From: Sabethes cyaneus
Taxonomy: Eukaryota; Arthropoda; Insecta; Diptera; Culicidae
Reading direction: 5' to 3'
NCBI RefSeq assembly: GCF_943734655.1
Contig: NC_071354.1
Span: 72,173,338 to 72,237,337 of the forward strand
DNA: 64,000 bases
Part shown: one piece after another, positions 46,939 through 61,900 of the stretch
Position numbering within the stretch: the stretch's first letter is position 1
Layout: each line of letters opens with the position of its first letter
Translations under genes and position numbers: made by a program
Notes under the pieces: generated by a model
Told to the model about the DNA's origin: nothing
The model's input: only the letters and a program-made list of their open reading frames with translations
Database searches by the model: none

Positions 46939-49900
46939 GTAAGTTATATAGTAAATTTAATCAGCTAAAATACGTAGTGTCGATTGGAGTAATCTTGAGA
47001 GATTCTATTACATTGAAGAAAATTCTACTTAGTTCTGAAGGAGCAATGTGTATACTTAGATGAGAATAGAATTCTCTTACTTTCATTCATTCATTCATAC
47101 GCAAATCTAATCAGCTGTCGTTATTGGGTACTCGAGCATAAACAGTGAGAAGCAAGGTTTGTCGTTGATCTGGTCGCCTTGTATGCGTTTCGTCAGCAGA
47201 GACAATCAGGAGAGAGCACTTCTCGGCTGATAACAGGTTAATTGACAACAAGCGGGTTTTCTACAACTTGGCAGGGGGTTAGGAATGATCCGTGACCCAT
47301 GCCAAGTCGTTGTCAGTTGCGTTGTTTTAAAAACCGAAAAAATAAACATTTGCTTGTAAAGTGCTGATGTAGCCGATGTAATGTTTTGACATCAAAGTAT
47401 GTTGACGGTTTGGATGGTGTTTTTTTTTTATTTTTCGTACGACGTTTAAATGTAAACTTGGTCTTACAATCATTGAGGCTACTGGCGGTTATTTACATAA
47501 GTAGAGTACAGTAATGCCTCCTCTATAGAGCTTTCATAAATATGTTCCTGCAAACTAAAGAAGCTTTTGCCGAAAGTTTCTGTTGACTTCAACAATAGTT
47601 AACATTAAATTTGAAAGTAAATTTTCTAAAAAATATTATTTCTGTGACAGTAATATTTTCAATATTACCAAACCTAAGATTTTGTTTGTGACAATAATTT
47701 ACCATTTTAAAACTATCTATAACGACAATCCCTGAGTACACCTTTTGTTGTCCGGCGAGCAGTTTTCACACGTCCTGCGGAAAGTGGCCAACCCTCGTTT
47801 ACAAGAAAACCTAGTCATGCGGCACATCCAAACATTAATGAATCGTGTACCCCTTTGAGAACAATGCGAAGAAAGCCAAGATCTTATCGAATGGTTTACG
47901 ATAAAAATATTTAGAGTCATAGATGATCGATATTTTGCATTTGATAAATGGAAAATCTGTGTAAAACATGCTATATTTCCGATAACTTCAATGTTAATAC
48001 CAAAATACTTCCTTCGTTTTGCTCGTTTCAAGCAGTCGTCTCCATTCAACTCGTCGCCAATTGCCCAGTCGTCTCAGAAGTCATAAATCACTTTCGATCT
48101 GGTCAAACCTTCTTGCACGTTGAGCCTCCTGTTCTTGGAGCCGGCTGGGTTGTTGAAGAGAACTGTTTTCGTCGCATTGTCGTCCGGCATCCTTACGACG
48201 TGTCCGGTCCACCACAACCTAGCGACTTTACCCGCCAAATACTGCCTACAGTACCTTTCACTCGAACACAGCCGTGTGCAATGTCACGGTTTCAAGTCCA
48301 TTGCGAACTATCGGTATCATAAGGGTTTTGTATCATGGTCAGCTTTGTACGGCGACGTATGCTTCTTGGTCGTAGCGTTTTGCGACCCGACTTCCCGCTG
48401 CTTTTAACTATTGTTGTTGTCCGCGGACACCACCGAACCCAAATATACGAACTCATCTACAACTTCCAGTTCGTCGCCGTCAAAGGTTTTGAGCCTCTTT
48501 CTTTCATGTATTTGGCCTTCGACATATTTATTTTTAGCCCAATCCACTTTCAGTCTGGCGTAGATTGACTCCGCCGTCGCAAAGTTGCTAGCTATGATAT
48601 CAAAATCATCTACAAAGCTTAGGAATTGGCAACCTTTGGTGAAAATTGTGCTTCTTGTTTCGATGCTCGCTCGTCGAGTCGCCTTCTCAAGAGCGATCCT
48701 ATCCTATTGAACAACATGCAGGATAAGCCACATCTCAACCCTCGCCGCGTCTCAAAAGGGTTCAAGAGTGTCCCGGAGATGGTAGCGAAATTCATCACTC
48801 GGTCCAATGTAGCTCTGATCATTCGCGTCAGTTTATCCGGAAAACCTTGTTCGTGCATTATCAGCCATAGCTGGTCTCGATCGACTGTATCATATGTTGC
48901 TTTGAAATCAATAAAGATGTGATGCAGGGGCACGTTGTACTTCCGACGATCCTGCAAGCTCTGCCGGTAGGCTTGTTGATCTTCAGCAAGCAGATTTCTA
49001 GTTTGACTGCTTGGAGATCAGGTGCTGGATGGATCTTCCATGGGCACTCGAAGGTTGAGTAACCTAGACGATCGGTTGTTACAAATCTGATTAACATGGA
49101 AAAAAGTAGCCGTAATTTATGCGAATTTGAAGGAAGCTTTTGACAAAGTTGATCGTAAATACTGCTACATCCCAGTTATCCCGTCTTGGTATTTCCACAC
49201 AACTGACAGGTTGGTTGGAATCTTATCTAATGGGGTGCGAACTTATAGTGAAGATTAATGGCCATAAGTCAAAATCTTTCTCAAACAAATCTAGAATCCC
49301 ATAAGGCAGCAATCTCGGGCGGCTGCTGTTTATTTTATTCTTTAACGATGTTGCTCTGACTCTGGATGGAAATTTCGAGCAAGTTTATAACAGTGCGCAC
49401 ATTATAGGATTGTTGGCCCTCGTCCGGCCAATTTTAAAAAATACGTCTTTTGTATGGCATCCTCATCAAGTTACATGGTACCTTAGGAATGAACACGCCC
49501 AGAAACGGTTTATTCGTTTGGCGTTTAAAAGCTTACCATTGCGTGATCCCAACAATCTGCCACCGCATCCTGATAAATACTAACTAACTATGTTTTTGAA
49601 GAAACGGGATCAACATTTTCTTCAAACCTTGATTGATAGCCAAACCAGACGGCTTGAACCATGACTTCAAAAAACCTCTCTCGGAAATGGTAATGTACAG
49701 CATCACTTTCTGTTCAATCTTATGTTCAAACTTGTATTTTATGTTCGGAAATGCAGTAGAACAATCCATGGAATAGTATCGATCATTTCCGGGAATGTTC
49801 GTTTTCGAAAGAGGGAAATAACTTTCATTGTGCAAAACAAAGCATTTTCCGGAATAATTTATTATCAAATGTGTCCCTCCAAATATTTTGGAGCTCTTGT

Positions 49901-52900
49901 CTTCTTTCGGCAGTTTATTCCAACTATTTTCAATGTTTTGCAGATGTACGTTGTTCGGAACAGTTGAACTTTTTTGCGGCATCCCGTTGGCTCACAGAAT
50001 CCTTGTTGTTGAAGTAGTGTTGTTATAGTAGTAATTTTGGTGGGTCTTCCACTCCCTTACTTGCGAGTAGTTGTTGGGGATCTCAGATTGTGATAAAAAG
50101 ACGAAGCCGTAACATTTTCGTTTTTGAAATGTTGTACCGTATACTTTTTGCCGAGATATATGGGGAATTGATAGAAGTGTACAACGTGGTTGCGAAATAA
50201 TTATCGTAATGTATAATGTATATATGTGGTCTACTTTGTTTGACGACTAATAAATAAATAGAAATGCTTCTTGTTTTGACGCCATTTTGAGCAAAATTTG
50301 GCAAGCATAAACAAAACGAAAAATACTGGCAGAAAGAGGAGAGAGAGCTAACACATAGACACTCTCATTTATCTCTGAGTCCGTTTGTGCATAGGTGCCT
50401 CAAAAATTCCAACATTTTAGTTGTCACCCGTTATTTTGTGAATTCCCTGATAGTTGAATTAAATGAAAAGAAACTTTTGAGTTCATAACAGATACCAGCC
50501 AGTATTTAATTTGGACCACCCGTCTGCGCCCTGCTCCCAATTGTGTTGGGTGAGCCGCAAGGCTCAATATTTGGTCCTTTACTTTTCGTTTTGTATATTA
50601 TTGATTTACCATCACTGAAAATGTGCAAATCCTGTTTGATGTTACGAAACTTTTGAAATGAGGGGCTGAACAGTTCACTTTTGGGCTTTTAAGAACGTTA
50701 TTCTCTTTCCATTACTGTATCAGTCTAAGACGGAACGGGCATAGTAGCAGAATGCCAAATCCGGCCAAAACAGTATCGGATTTTTGAGAAATATCAAGAA
50801 GAATAAAAGTCGCTTTTGGAGGCATTCGTCCTTGTAGTTTTGTCCGTTGGTGGTCTCTGATGTGATGAACGGCTGACTCTTTTAGCCAGATCCGCACATT
50901 GCTTGCCGGACAATAAATTTTTTAGCGAGCTTCGGAAGCTTCTTGTTCCGTACACTTTCGAGAAGTGGTTTGCTTTCCAAAAACTACTCCGGCCAGACCC
51001 AGTTAATCTACTTTCGTACCCTGATCACCACAATCTTCTCGAAATTGACTCCCCAGAAACAGGGCTTCGACCGATCCTTTTTTTCTACCGCAGTCACACC
51101 AACGCGCATTCAAGTTCACACCGTCCGTTTAGAGGTGGAATACGAACGCTATGCATAACACAACTGGCAGTTTGCTCAGTCAAACGCCGAATGCACGCAA
51201 CAGTATGAATGCGTTCTAATGCTTTTTGACATTTTCGTTTCGATCAAGTTGCCTTTACCGTTTGGAGCAGCGAATGACTGCAAAACAGTCAAATGACTGG
51301 CAATCACCACGCTAACGAAAAGCAACCGCACAATCGTATGATTCAATACTACAAAAAAAACAACCACTACATGTGCATGGAAGAAGTCGGTCGGACTCCG
51401 TCCAATACAAACGAATATTTTGCTTGCGTCGGACCGACGTCCGGGTGACAAACTATTACTGTGAGCAGCCGATTTGGAGACAAAAAGAGAAACGAAAAAA
51501 TACGTCACCGTATGCTTCCAGTCAGTTTGCAGTTTATATTCTCAAAGCGCAAAGCAAAACGGGAGATTGACTGTTTGCTTTTGCTGAGATGCCGCATGAA
51601 TTGTAAGACGGCAGCAGCGCAAGCGGCATATTGACTGGATAAGAAAAACAGTCAAATGATCGTTCAAAAAGCGGAGTTTGAATGCGGAAAGTTCGCATTC
51701 ACGGCAGTCACATTCAACTTGCGATCCCTTTTCAAGCCCTGCCCAGAAATATTGCAACTGAATGTCCGTACCTTAAGGGGAAACCGAAAGTGGCTCAAAG
51801 ATGGCTGGATAAATGGCTACCGTTCGAAGCATGTATTGTTTTGCACCTTAAAAATGCATCTGTATTGGCAGAGCACGCTTTCGCCACGGAATCAGTGCTT
51901 CCAGTGCTGTTATAATTTCCTAAAACTTGTCATTCCATTTATCGATCTGCTATATATAAACAAACGCTCAGCAAAACATAATTGAAAATGGAAAATAAAT
52001 TTAACTGACCATATCGATCATTACGTGTTCATAAAAGCGACCAATGTATAATTTGGAATTAGTTAATAGATATTTTGTTGCGCACATATTTCATTGTACT
52101 AGCGGTTTCCGAAAAAGCAGCAACACAGTATCAAACTTTCGTCACATCAATGAGCTTTTAGAGAGCTTTCAACTCTCGCCGCATCGATAAGCTTAGATTG
52201 ATATAAACAAACAAAACGCAAGCGCAGAAATCAAAAACTGACCTCCGATGCAAACGGATTAATTAAACATCCTAGTGATTCTACGCATTATTCCACCCCA
52301 TCGACATCTCTATATCGAGCTGCAGTAAACGTCAGCGACAGCATGTCCTAGGCTCAAAATTTGACAGCGGGCCCAAATCAGACTGCTGGCAGTTGAGTGA
52401 AACGCAGTGCTGAATTGCTATCTCATTTTCGCACACACGAGGTGTTGGCGGCGAGAACATGGTTGTCTGCCATGGGCTTGCATTATTCAGTTGCTGCTGT
52501 TAATCTTGATTGAATCGGAATGCCTTGATAAAGAAAACAAACCATATTTCGGGATGTTTGTAGTCGGTGCGGTTGGCTGCGGATCAAGTGTGTTTATGTT
52601 TGCAAGCTCCGCTATTTGACATATGTTACCAATACTAATGCAATATTCAAATAAACGTTTAGGTTTTTAACGAACACATGAGATGAACAGTACAGTGTTT
52701 GTCGCACTAATACAATAACGTTAACCACTTTCGGTATCGCCTTAAAACGTTTACTCCGTTCTACTGGATTGCTTCAAAACAGTTTCCATCGCATGATGTT
52801 TTGATTTAGCGACGTTAGCCTCTAGTGTACGTACTTTCTGTATAGTGAAGAACCTATTTGACTTAAGGCGATACCGAAAGTGGCTCACGTTATTGTGTTA

Positions 52901-55900
52901 GTGCGACAAACACTTTACTGTACATCTCATGTGTTCGTTAAAAACCTAAACGTTTATTTGAATATTGCATTAGTATTGGTAACATATGTCAAATAGCGGA
53001 GCTTGCAAACATAAACACACCTGATCAGCAGCCAACCGCACCGACTACAAACATCCCGAAATATGGTTTGTTTTCTTTATCAAGGCATTCCGATTCAATC
53101 AAGATTAACAGCAGCAACTGAATAATGCGTAGAATCACTAGGATGTTTAATTAATCCGTTTGCATCGGAGGTCAGTTTTTGATTTCTGCGCTTGCGTTTT
53201 GTTTGTTTATATCAATCTAAGCTTATCGATGCGGCGAGAGTTGAAAGCTCTCTAAAAGCTCATTGATGTGACGAAAGTTTGATACTGTGTTGCTGCTTTT
53301 TCGGAAACCGCTAGTACAATGAAATATGTGCGCAACAAAGTATCTATTAACTAATTCCAAATTATACATTGGTCGCTTTTATGAACACGTAATGATCGAT
53401 ATGATCAGTTAAATTTATTTTCCATTAGCAATTATGTTTTACTGAGCGTTTGTTGATATATAGCAGATCGATGAATGGAATGACAAGTTTTAGGAAATTA
53501 TAACAGCACTGGAAGCACTGATTCCGTGGCGAAAGCGTGCTCTGCCAATACAGATGCATTTTTAAGGTGCAAAACAATACATGCTTCGAACGGTAGCCAT
53601 TTATCCAGCCATCTTTGAGTCACTTTCGGTTTCCCCTTAAGCATATCGTCGCATTGATTTTTACAAAACCTATTGATGTGCGGATTACTATGAGTTGATT
53701 AATAATCATTGATGTAGACTTATTGAGCAATTCTAGCTCAACTCAACAAAAAAAAACGGTTTGACTCGACTATTTTGGATTGGAATGAAATTTTTCTGAT
53801 ATGTTGGATACCACCAAGGGGTCGGACACTCAGCACATAGTGCCCCGGCACTGCAGAGATAGCAAACGGCACACCTCTAAAGCCTTATAAAAATAACATT
53901 TATAGGGCTTTACACACCTCCGGTTCAATTTTACATATGAAATGGGAGCACTGCCAGTTGTCAAAATCATCTCGCACGGTTGCCAGATCTATCAGATTTT
54001 AACGAATTTAACAAATCTTCCAGTTCGGCACTTTCGGTACAGCACCGGCACAGTTCGGTTCGTTTCAAGTCGCCTAACATAAAAACGGCTGTGCCGAGTG
54101 ACCGACCCCTTGGATACCACGCAAAAATTCATTTGATTTTTTTCAAGAGTAACTTTTCAAAAGGGCGTATTAAGAAATGAGATTACTTTTTTTTCAAAAA
54201 ATCATCTGAAAACTACTTATTTGATCAAAATAAGGTCAAAAGAAGGTTGTAAGAAATTAAGTGTATTTTCAGGAAAAAATTACGAAAAAACTTTTCAAAA
54301 CCATGATAAAATCATAAAATGTCAATTATCTCAAAACCATCCCCTCCGATTTGTCTATTTTCTTTTTAAAGATAGCTTAAATTATGCCCTAAAATCTTGT
54401 GAAGAGCTACCCGCATTAATTGGAACAATACTCTAACCATGGATATCACCATCTATCTTCCAAACTAGAACCATTTGTAAAATGTTGCCGCACCGTACTA
54501 AAACTGTTGCCTGGTATAATATCAACTATATTAGTTATGGTTATTCGACAAGTAACCATAAAAACAATGGGTCGTTAAGAATGTTCAACATAAGAAATTG
54601 AGTGATTTTCCATACATATTGTTGCAGCGTAAGATATGATGAACATAATGATAATGGTTGAACCATAATGTAAATGTTAGACGCCATCGAAATTTTTGTT
54701 TTCGCAATGTACTGTGACCGTTGATCGTATGGTGGATTATAAGGATTATAATAGCGATATGATTATGAACATTTTCACAACTGTTTTCATTTATGCGGGT
54801 ATCGATGGACACACTTTCGGATTTAAAAACAAAAATCTTTGAAATTTAACAAGTTTTTCAACAATATCCAAATTCTACAGTTTTTTGTAAAACTCAAACA
54901 AAATCAAAATTTTCAAAAATAGGGTTTATTTCTAATTCCCGTCGTAGTAAGGAAAGCCGCTCTAATTTTCATCATTTCTTAGGTGGATTTAATGAATACT
55001 CCAAAAGCTCTGCTGGTGATTTGACTCAAACACACTTACCTTCCGATCCGTGCCCTTTGAATTCACTAGAAAGCGATTAATAAAGCATTTGATTAAAATT
55101 TCGCAACTGACTTTATATTTTAAATTCGTCGTACCGTTTTAAAATCCGTCCATCAAAATTTTTCATCGTCTGAACTAAAAATCACAATAATTTTTACGAA
55201 GCTAGCACGCATGTATTTGTGTAGGACAGCATGACAAATGTTATTCTGCAAAATTTCTGTAGGTTATGCAAGTTTTCCCGGCTGCAGAATAACAACAATG
55301 CATTGTGTGAGTTATTTTCATTTTATGAATGACGGAAATTGAAACGATTAGTCGACATTTCCTCCTTCGTCGCAAGAAAAACCGTTGGAAATTTGGTTGC
55401 TAGAAATTCTTTAATGAAAAAAGCATTTAAATAGATCTCAGCTCACTTTGATTGGTCGTGTATGAAAGGCAACAAACTAAAATATTAGGGAATAACTAAT
55501 TTTGCATTATGTGTCATAAAAATCGCTGATATTTTTAATAATTTGTATTGGATAGGACGGGAATAGGCAATTACGACGAAGTAGCAACATACCCTATCAA
55601 AATTTTATTTTTTTGTAAAACTTAAACAAAATCAAATTTTACGCCTAAGTTTGGACAAATTTTTACATATAAACTTTTTTCTTAAACCCGAACGTTTTCA
55701 AGTTATGGCAATTTTAAATGTTTCTGTGGGTAAATTATAAATTTCCCTGTGGGTAGAAGAAAATAATGAAACAAAGGTGATCATAGTATCCAAACGAGAT
55801 GGGACAAGACGTCAATTCGCAGCTTGGCTAAAGAGGAACGATACACATACTTTCTAAACGTTGCTTCAATGACCTTCCCTAACCTAATTTTCCGCTCTTT

Positions 55901-58900
55901 CGCCTTCACATCTTGTTCCCCTTTGTTTGGATACTATGAACACCTTTATTTCATTACTTTTTTACCATTCCCTTCATCGATTGTAAAAACTACCGTTATA
56001 AAAAAAAATCACAGGCTGTGTCAGATTTACATTCAATCTAAATTGGTCTGCAAGTGTGACTTACCTCAAAAATGAACCAATTGGTTGTTCACCGAATAAT
56101 TCCACTAGATAGTCGGTCTTAATTTTACACGCAATTACTCATAGACAATTATCGCTATATTTACATGCCAGGTGTTAGTTTTGGGTTCTACCTAGGTCCT
56201 GGTAAGATTCGGAACTCAAAACATCAGCACTATTTTCTGATGAAGGGACGGTAGGGGAAAGTAATAATTTTTTTGAATGGAGGGGAAAGGGCGGAAAGGT
56301 GAGGGGAAGGGGCTATTGGTAGCTACGCTTGACAAGTAGTCGTTGTGACTCCTACTTTTTGTCCAATACTGGAAGGTGCATGGATCAAACCAAACTATAA
56401 TCTGGGGATTATAAGCGGATTCGAACCCACAACACCCGCTAGGGCATGTGGCTCGCTGGTACTCATGTACCTTTGAACCAGCGCCTCTAAGCCACATGCC
56501 CTGGCGGGTGTTGTGGGTGCTAAGCACAACGTTCTCAGTTATTATGTTTGTACACCTGCCTTAAGACTTATCAAATTCACCGCCTCCAAAACATGACCAT
56601 GACCATACCTAGTAGGGGAGTGTCGTCGTGGGTAGGCCACCTTTTGGTATTCGCCCATAACTTCCGTTTCAAAAGGAGTTTCAATTTGAGGACATCAATT
56701 TTACCAATTCATCAAATAATTTCTTTTAAGTCTTCCAAAAATATGCAAAAAGGCTTTGGATTCATCAAGCTGGCGAATTATGGATCCTGGCGAAATATGG
56801 ATCCTCTAATAATATTTTAATCTAGTGACTCCAGTGAAAGTGCTTTTAGATTTTCGATTAACTTTGACATTTTGAAATGCCATACACAGGATCCGGATGG
56901 ATGAATATTATCATATCAGAGAATTTGAATGGTTTTACTCCTCTGTGCTAAAACATCGATGCAGTTAAATATGATAATGAAACTACCCAGATGTCATCCC
57001 AAACTTTGAAAATTCCTTATTCTTATATGTAATAGATGACCATATGAGCTGAAACATCCAACACGTCGAACGTAGTAATGAATTTACCCAATAAAAATAA
57101 AACAAATTACCATAACACAAGCCACCATCTGGTTATTTTGCATAAAATGATACACTTGCTCATATTAGCGATGCGTCTTCTTTCGCAGGAACCATGATCC
57201 CCAAGTCCGGCGGTGATTACGCATACATAGGCGAAGCATTCGGACCTTTGCCAGCGTTTCTGTATCTGTGGGTCGCACTGCTAATTTTGGTTCCCGCTGG
57301 CAACGCCATCACTGCAATTACGTTTGCCCAGTATTTACTGCAACCGCTGTGGCCAACCTGTGAGCCACCGTACGAATCGGTACGCCTGCTGGCTGCACTC
57401 ATAACCTGTAAGTAGAGCTGTCCAGAAGAGTTTACTGACTCATTAAAACGCTTAATTTATTCATATTTCGTGAGAACAGGTCTGCTCACCGCAATCAACT
57501 GCTACAACGTCAAATGGGTGGCCCGCGTAACGGAGACCTTCACCGGCATGAAGGTGCTGGCACTGTTGGTGATCGTGGCCGCAGGCGCCTGGTACTTGCT
57601 CAGCGGAAATACGGAACTGTTGGAAAATCCGTTCGAAAACTCTAAAGTTCAGCCGGGCTTCATTGCACTAGCATTCTACAATGGATTGTTTTCCTATTCG
57701 GGGTGGAATTATTTAAATTTTGTAACGGAAGAACTGAAAGATCCCTACCGGTACGTGACTTAACATTGAAATGATTTACAATTAGTGAAAATTAAATAAT
57801 CAACACATTTGCGATGTTTCAGCAATCTTCCTCGAGCGATATGCATCAGTATGCCAACGGTGACCATCATTTATGTAGTCACGAATATAGCGTACTTTGC
57901 TGTTCTGGCTCCCGATGTTATGTTGTCTTCGCAGGCTGTCGCGGTAAGTGTGGTGTTTTTTTACTTTGCTAATGTTTGGTTGGTTAAACAAATTAATTTT
58001 ATGGGTTCATTAGCCCATTTGAATATGTCTAGGGTTGTGCTTCAGTAATGGGACACAACACACAACAATTGAACAACGAATTTATTGAAGTTATTTTTGA
58101 TCACAATGTGTAGCAATTTATGGACAACCATATCTTCCATCTGATATGCAATTTGCACTCTCCACTTCACTCCAGTTCACGGACATTGGTACCTACTGGT
58201 TTTTCCATCCATTAATTTCATTTTTCGCGCATTTCCTATATGCGTTGCGTTGGTTTCGTCACCGATTTGTTTTCGCTGGTTTCGCTTTTCGTTATCTAAA
58301 ACCGTTTCCCAAATTATCTTGAAGCTGTATGTAAATGCAACAGTTCAAAAAGTATATCCTATGTATTTAAATGCGGCTGATAGTTTTCGATAAAATAAAG
58401 TCCTTCTATTTATTGTAGCTACATCCATGATTCGCTATCCTCTCGGCTAGTTTAATAATGATTTTTTGTCAACTTGACCAATGAAAGAGCAGAATATAAA
58501 TCTTAAAACGCTGTGTATACTGTCTATCATTTAAAAATTCTTTACTTTGGTTTAAGACCCGGCTTCCTTGTGAAGCCATCAACTGTCTTCTTTATCACTA
58601 ATAACTGTCCAAATGAAATCTTTTTATGCTTTTCTCGGTTTGTCCCGATACTCTACTTGACTCTACTCCATTGGCGGAACTGACGCTCATTTCTAGGGGG
58701 GGATATAGCCCCGGTATTTTTTTCGACCATTTTATTGGTCGGCCAAGTCAATTTTTCTAGGGGGAGCTAAATCTCTCCTACTCTACTCTACTCTACTCTA
58801 CTCTACTCTACTCTACTCTACTCTACTCTGCTCTACTCTACTCTACTCTACTCTACTCTACTCTACTCTACTCTACTCTACTCTACTCTACTCTACTCTA

Positions 58901-61900
58901 CTCTACTCTACTCTACTCTACTCTACTCTACTCTACTCTACTCTACTCTACTCTACTCTACTCTACTCTACTCTACTCTACTCTACTCTACTCTACTCTA
59001 CTCCACTCTACTCTACTCTACTCTACTCTACTCTACTCTACTCTACTCTACTCTACTCTACTCTACTCTACTCCACTCCACTCTACTCTACTCTACTCTA
59101 CTCTACTCTACTCTACTCTACTCTACTCTACTCTACTCTACTCTACTCTACTCTACTCTACTCTACTCTACTCTACTCTACTCTACTCTACTCTACTCTA
59201 CTCTACTCTACTCTACTCTACTCTACTCTACTCTACTCTACTCTACTCTACTCTACTCTACTCTACTCTACTCTACTCTACTCTACTCTACTCTACTCTA
59301 CTCTACTCTACTCTACTCTACTCTACTCTACTCTACTCTACTCTACTCTACTCTACTCTACTCTACTCTACTCTACTCTACTCTACTCTACTCTACTCTA
59401 CTCTACTCTACTCTACTCTACTCTACTCTACTCTACTCTACTCTACTCTACTCTACTCTACTCTACTCTACTCTACTCTACTCTACTCTACTCTACTCTA
59501 CTCTACTCTACTCTACTCTACTCTACTCTACTCTACTCTACTCTACTCTACTCTACTCTACTCTACTCTACTCTACTCTACTCTACTCTACTCTACTCTA
59601 CTCTACTCTACTCTACTCTACTCTACTCTACTCTACTCTACTCTACTCTACTCTACTCTACTCTACTCTACTCTACTCTACTCTACTCTACTCTACTCTA
59701 CTCTACTCTACTCTACTCTACTCTACTCTACTCTACTCTACTCTACTCTACTCTACTCTACTCTACTCTACTCTACTCTACTCTACTCTACTCTACTCTA
59801 CTCTACTCTACTCTACTCTACTCTACTCTACTCTACTCTACTCTACTCTACTCTACTCTACTCTACTCTACTCTACTCTACTCTACTCTACTCTACTCTA
59901 CTCTACTCTACTCTACTCTACTCTACTCTACTCTACTCTACTCTACTCTACTCTACTCTACTCTACTCTACTCTACTCTACTCTACTCTACTCTACTCTA
60001 CTCTACTCTACTCTACTCTACTCTACTCTACTCTACTCTACTCTACTCTACTCTACTCTACTCTACTCTACTCTACTCTACTCTACTCTACTCTACTCTA
60101 CTCTACTCTACTCTACTCTACTCTACTCTACTCTACTCTACTCTACTCTACTCTACTCTACTCTACTCTACTCTACTCTACTCTACTCTACTCTACTCTA
60201 CTCTACTCTACTCTACTCTACTCTACTCTACTCTACTCTACTCTACTCTACTCTACTCTACTCTACTCTACTCTACTCTACTCTACTCTACTCTACTCTA
60301 CTCTACTCTACTCTACTCTACTCTACTCTACTCTACTCTACTCTACTCTACTCTACTCTACTCTACTCTACTCTACTCTACTCTACTCTACTCTACTCTA
60401 CTCTACTCTACTCTACTCTACTCTACTCTACTCTACTCTACTCTACTCTACTCTACTCTACTCTACTCTACTCTACTCTACTCTACTCTACTCTACTCTA
60501 CTCTACTCTACTCTACTCTACTCTACTCTACTCTACTCTACTCTACTCTACTCTACTCTACTCTACTCTACTCTACTCTACTCTACTCTACTCTACTCTA
60601 CTCTACTCTACTCTACTCTACTCTACTCTACTCTACTCTACTCTACTCTACTCTACTCTACTCTACTCTACTCTACTCTACTCTACTCTACTCTACTCTA
60701 CTCTACTCTACTCTACTCTACTCTACTCTACTCTACTCTACTCTACTCTACTCTACTCTACTCTACTCTACTCTACTCTACTCTACTCTACTCTACTCTA
60801 CTCTACTCTACTCTACTCTACTCTACTCTACTCTACTCTACTCTACTCTACTCTACTCTACTCTACTCTACTCTACTCTACTCTACTCTACTCTACTCTA
60901 CTCTACTCTACTCTACTCTACTCTACTCTACTCTACTCTACTCTACTCTACTCTACTCTACTCTACTCTACTCTACTCTACTCTACTCTACTCTACTCTA
61001 CTCTACTCTACTCTACTCTACTCTACTCTACTCTACTCTACTCTACTCTACTCTACTCTACTCTACTCTACTCTACTCTACTCTACTCTACTCTACTCTA
61101 CTCTACTCTACTCTACTCTACTCTACTCTACTCTACTCTACTCTACTCTACTCTACTCTACTCTACTCTACTCTACTCTACTCTACTCTACTCTACTCTA
61201 CTCTACTCTACTCTACTCTACTCTACTCTACTCTACTCTACTCTACTCTACTCTACTCTACTCTACTCTACTCTACTCTACTCTACTCTACTCTACTCTA
61301 CTCTACTCTACTCTACTCTACTCTACTCTACTCTACTCTACTCTACTCTACTCTACTCTACTCTACTCTACTCTACTCTACTCTACTCTACTCTACTCTA
61401 CTCTACTCTACTCTACTCTACTCTACTCTACTCTACTCTACTCTACTCTACTCTACTCTACTCTACTCTACTCTACTCTACTCTACTCTACTCTACTCTA
61501 CTCTACTCTACTCTACTCTACTCTACTCTACTCTACTCTACTCTACTCTACTCTACTCTACTCTACTCTACTCTACTCTACTCTACTCTACTCTACTCTA
61601 CTCTACTCTACTCTACTCTACTCTACTCTACTCTACTCTACTCTACTCTACTCTACTCTACTCTACTCTACTCTACTCTACTCTACTCTACTCTACTCTA
61701 CTCTACTCTACTCTACTCTACTCTACTCTACTCTACTCTACTCTACTCTACTCTACTCTACTCTACTCTACTCTACTCTACTCTACTCTACTCTACTCTA
61801 CTCTACTCTACTCTACTCTACTCTACTCTACTCTACTCTACTCTACTCTACTCTACTCTACTCTACTCTACTCTACTCTACTCTACTCTACTCTACTCTA

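Larger units (their letters stand above)
46939..57188 (+). other. SLC7 intron 1 (10.25 kb), repeat-rich
   Basis: The intron is bounded by GTAAGT at 46939 and TTTCGCAG ending at 57188. It holds an antisense RTE LINE relic, sense jockey relics, a pair of inverted TTAA-flanked elements, two hAT-like MITEs, a GGGT..ACCC element and a SINE-like repeat, all listed separately. I see no exon between its ends. Stretches 46939-48030, 49590-50540, 54121-54921, 55595-56220 and 56820-57188 are AT-rich with no recognisable feature. Confidence 0.9.

Noticed and set aside
49584..49982. 132-codon minus-strand frame in SLC7 intron 1
   Set aside because: It has no recognisable domain and lies just beyond the jockey relic. 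No splice context supports a nested gene.
56405..56480. Possible tRNA gene on the minus strand
   Set aside because: There is a B-box-like GGGTTCGAATCC, but no acceptor stem or clean cloverleaf forms. The segment is part of an inverted repeat, so a SINE-like origin is more likely.
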